Assembly: GCA_002428985.1 (NCBI GenBank)
Contig: DIYL01000055.1
Span: 38,327-102,326 of the forward strand
Origin: Anaerolineales bacterium UBA6055
GTDB taxonomy: Bacteria; Chloroflexota; Anaerolineae; Aggregatilineales; Phototrophicaceae
Direction: 5' to 3'
DNA length: 64,000 nt
The notes under the pieces were generated by a model, which was not told the origin of the DNA, ran no database searches, and worked only from the letters and a program-made list of their open reading frames with translations. Positions within the stretch are counted from its first letter, which is position 1; each line of letters begins with the position of its first letter. Positions 62,676-64,000 of this stretch are shown in pieces. The position numbers were made by a program, and so were the translations under genes.

Positions 62676-63752
62676 ATGACTACAGATCGTATGACACTTT
62701 CAAAATTCTTGTCGAACCGTAGCGGTGGCAAAGGCTATAACATCGGCGACATCATGACCTATGTCTATTTGACAGTAGGCACATTATTGATGTTCGGTCC
62801 AGTTTTGTGGCTGGTTGCATCATCATTTAAAAGTCAGGCTGCTTTAGTTGAATATCCACCACCATTGCTTCCATTCCAACAAGTTGAAGTGGATGTACCT
62901 GGTTACGATGAACCACTTCCCTTATTTGACGTTGAATTCGAAGATGGCACGACCCAAACCTTAGCACAAGTACGACGCGTCGGTATTGAAGCACAAATGA
63001 TTGACCCTGATAATCCAGAAGGGGAAATAATTGCAGTCAATATCAACCAGCGTACAGAAATCCGCGAGATCAGATTATCTTGGGAAAACTATACGGACCC
63101 GCTGATTGAGCTGGACAACTTCGACTTCTTCACCTATTTACGCAATAGTGTGCTAGTAACAACCGTTGCCACAATGATTACACTCGTTATCAACAGTATG
63201 GCGGCGTTTGCACTCAGCAAATACAAGTTTAAAGGGCGCGACGCTATCTTTGTCTTGTTTATCTCGACCTTGATGATTCCGATTACCGTAATCCTTGTGC
63301 CTGTTTTCCTTGTCATTACAACTATTGGCTGGAAGAACAATCTTCTCGGTGTGATTATTCCGGGTGCGGCGACACCCACAGGCATCTTTTTGTTGCGTCA
63401 GTATATGCTCACCATTCCTGATGAACTGCTAGATTCAGCAAGAATCGATGGCGCAAGTGAGTGGCACATCTATTGGCGTATTGTGCTCCCATTGGCGCGC
63501 CCTGCGCTGGCAGTGCTTGCAATCTTCTCGGTTATGTGGCGTTGGAACGACTTCCTGTGGCCTCTCATCGTACTCAGCCAGAACGAATTGTTCACCTTAC
63601 AAGTCGGGTTGAATGCGTTCCAAGGTGAGTTACAGATCCAGTGGCATTATGTACTAGCCATGACGGTGGTCACGCTGTTACCGATTACGTTGGTGTTTGC
63701 ATTCTTGCAGCGGTTCATCACAACGGGTATTGCAACCACGGGTATGAAGTAG
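62676..63752 (+). CDS. Sugar ABC importer permease (MalG-like) with large external loop
   Basis: 358 residues. The MalG-type core has about 6 membrane helices, with EAA loop ELLDSARIDGASEWHIYWRIVLPLA. Between helix 1 and helix 2 there is an extra outward-facing region of about 90 residues (roughly 55-145; acidic, with VDVPGYDEPLP and INQRTEIREIRLSWENYTDP), not found in standard MalG proteins of about 275 residues. AGGAGA precedes the ATG, 10 nt after the first permease. Inner membrane. Confidence 0.93.
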   Translation: MTTDRMTLSKFLSNRSGGKGYNIGDIMTYVYLTVGTLLMFGPVLWLVASSFKSQAALVEYPPPLLPFQQVEVDVPGYDEPLPLFDVEFEDGTTQTLAQVRRVGIEAQMIDPDNPEGEIIAVNINQRTEIREIRLSWENYTDPLIELDNFDFFTYLRNSVLVTTVATMITLVINSMAAFALSKYKFKGRDAIFVLFISTLMIPITVILVPVFLVITTIGWKNNLLGVIIPGAATPTGIFLLRQYMLTIPDELLDSARIDGASEWHIYWRIVLPLARPALAVLAIFSVMWRWNDFLWPLIVLSQNELFTLQVGLNAFQGELQIQWHYVLAMTVVTLLPITLVFAFLQRFITTGIATTGMK

Positions 63753-63808
63753 ATAATTCAAAATATAAAAATTAATATAGAGTCGATGTTAGATCATTGA
63801 CCAATTTT

Positions 63809-63828
63809 GGGGGCACACAGACGTGCCC
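63809..63828. terminator. GGGCAC hairpin after the permease gene
   Basis: GGGCAC (63811-63816), loop ACAGAC, GTGCCC (63823-63828), with further G/C flanks. It lies between the permease gene and the next dehydrogenase gene and probably ends or attenuates the importer transcript. Similar to the hairpins at 4307 and 54488. Confidence 0.5.
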
Positions 63829-63875
63829 TCTACAATTTCTATAATATTACTTACTTGAACGATTAGGATTGAAAT

Positions 63876-64000
63876 ATGCAAGGACATCAAGTTGTCGTCA
63901 CTGCACCAGCAGAAGTCAGCGTTGAACCCTTTGATATACCCGAACCCGGATTAGGGCAGGTGCAACTCCGCGCCCTAACGTCTCTCATCAGTCCCGGTAC
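63876..64000 (+). CDS. MDR/zinc-type alcohol dehydrogenase family protein, 5' part only
   Basis: The first 41 codons are present; the rest is outside the window. The start MQGHQVVVTAPAEVSVEP and then IPEPGLGQVQLRALTSLISPGT match the GroES-like N-terminus of medium-chain dehydrogenases, in the subgroup with SLISPGTE text. AGGA lies about 7 nt before the ATG. It follows the importer on the same strand, so it may act on the imported sugar. Confidence 0.7.
   Translation, partial: MQGHQVVVTAPAEVSVEPFDIPEPGLGQVQLRALTSLISPG

Overview
The window looks like a chromosomal stretch from a heterotrophic bacterium, most likely Chloroflexota (Anaerolineae-like). I infer this from the gene families: sulfatases, several carbohydrate-type ABC importers without their own ATPase, a BMP-type nucleoside importer, many SDRs, MtaD-type amidohydrolase, and large NACHT/kinase/GTPase fusions. 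No rRNA, standard tRNA, IS element or CRISPR array is visible, so the taxonomic call is inference only. Coding density is high, and most starts are preceded by GGAG/AGGA-type ribosome binding sites.

Region 1 (1-2.8 kb) is the most striking. On the minus strand, a gene for the Ro60/Rsr RNA-binding ring protein (TROVE plus vWA) is followed by a tandem array of at least six Y-RNA genes; the sixth is cut by the window edge. Every unit starts with a strand of a terminal helix and carries GGGWCGA, exactly 8 nt, then a GGUUAUCG-like block. The five complete units close with a complementary 3' strand. Four units carry tRNA-mimicking modules of the YrlA type in circularly permuted order (T arm, acceptor stem; in the three complete ones a tetraloop-capped acceptor stem, then a D arm). 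Two are short forms without such a module. A small ORF sits inside the array on the other strand.

Region 2 (3-24 kb) is ordinary accessory metabolism: secreted proteins, a PPOX-fold flavoprotein, a GNAT acetyltransferase, an orphan tandem-duplicated solute-binding protein, a sulfatase with a small alpha/beta hydrolase, SDRs, an SLC12-like transporter, a UlaG-like metallohydrolase with a degraded metal motif, an APH-fold kinase translationally coupled to an unusual enolase paralogue, and an MFS carrier.

Region 3 (21.8-29.4 kb) is a nucleoside module. MtaD-type deaminase and nucleoside hydrolase (minus strand) diverge from a complete BMP-type importer (binding protein, double ATPase, two permeases). 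A free-standing RarA C-terminal-like protein is appended. The same strand continues into a P450, a second sulfatase, hydantoinase A/B, a monomeric sarcosine oxidase and an SDR (30-38.5 kb), which suggests breakdown of an N-methylated cyclic amide or amino acid.

Region 4 (38.5-50.6 kb) is a probable conflict or signalling island of four large genes. They are a DUF4062-Ser/Thr kinase-NACHT-FGE-like fusion, a WD40-GTPase-zinc ribbon-TIR-like protein, a LuxR-type HTH protein with a degenerate AAA core, and a Ras-like GTPase-zinc ribbon-TIR-like-AAA protein. The two GTPase proteins share the same core order and look like paralogues with different end modules. AT-rich palindromic intergenic DNA flanks the island.

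Region 5 (51-64 kb) looks like an organosulfonate or sulfosugar locus. It holds an Ldh2-family dehydrogenase, a flavin amine oxidase, a LacD/YihT-type class I aldolase, a YeiH-type putative sulfate exporter, a Gfo/Idh/MocA protein, an SsuD-like FMNH2-dependent monooxygenase with its flavin reductase, a LacI regulator with a good divergent promoter, a sugar-type ABC importer, and the start of an MDR dehydrogenase.
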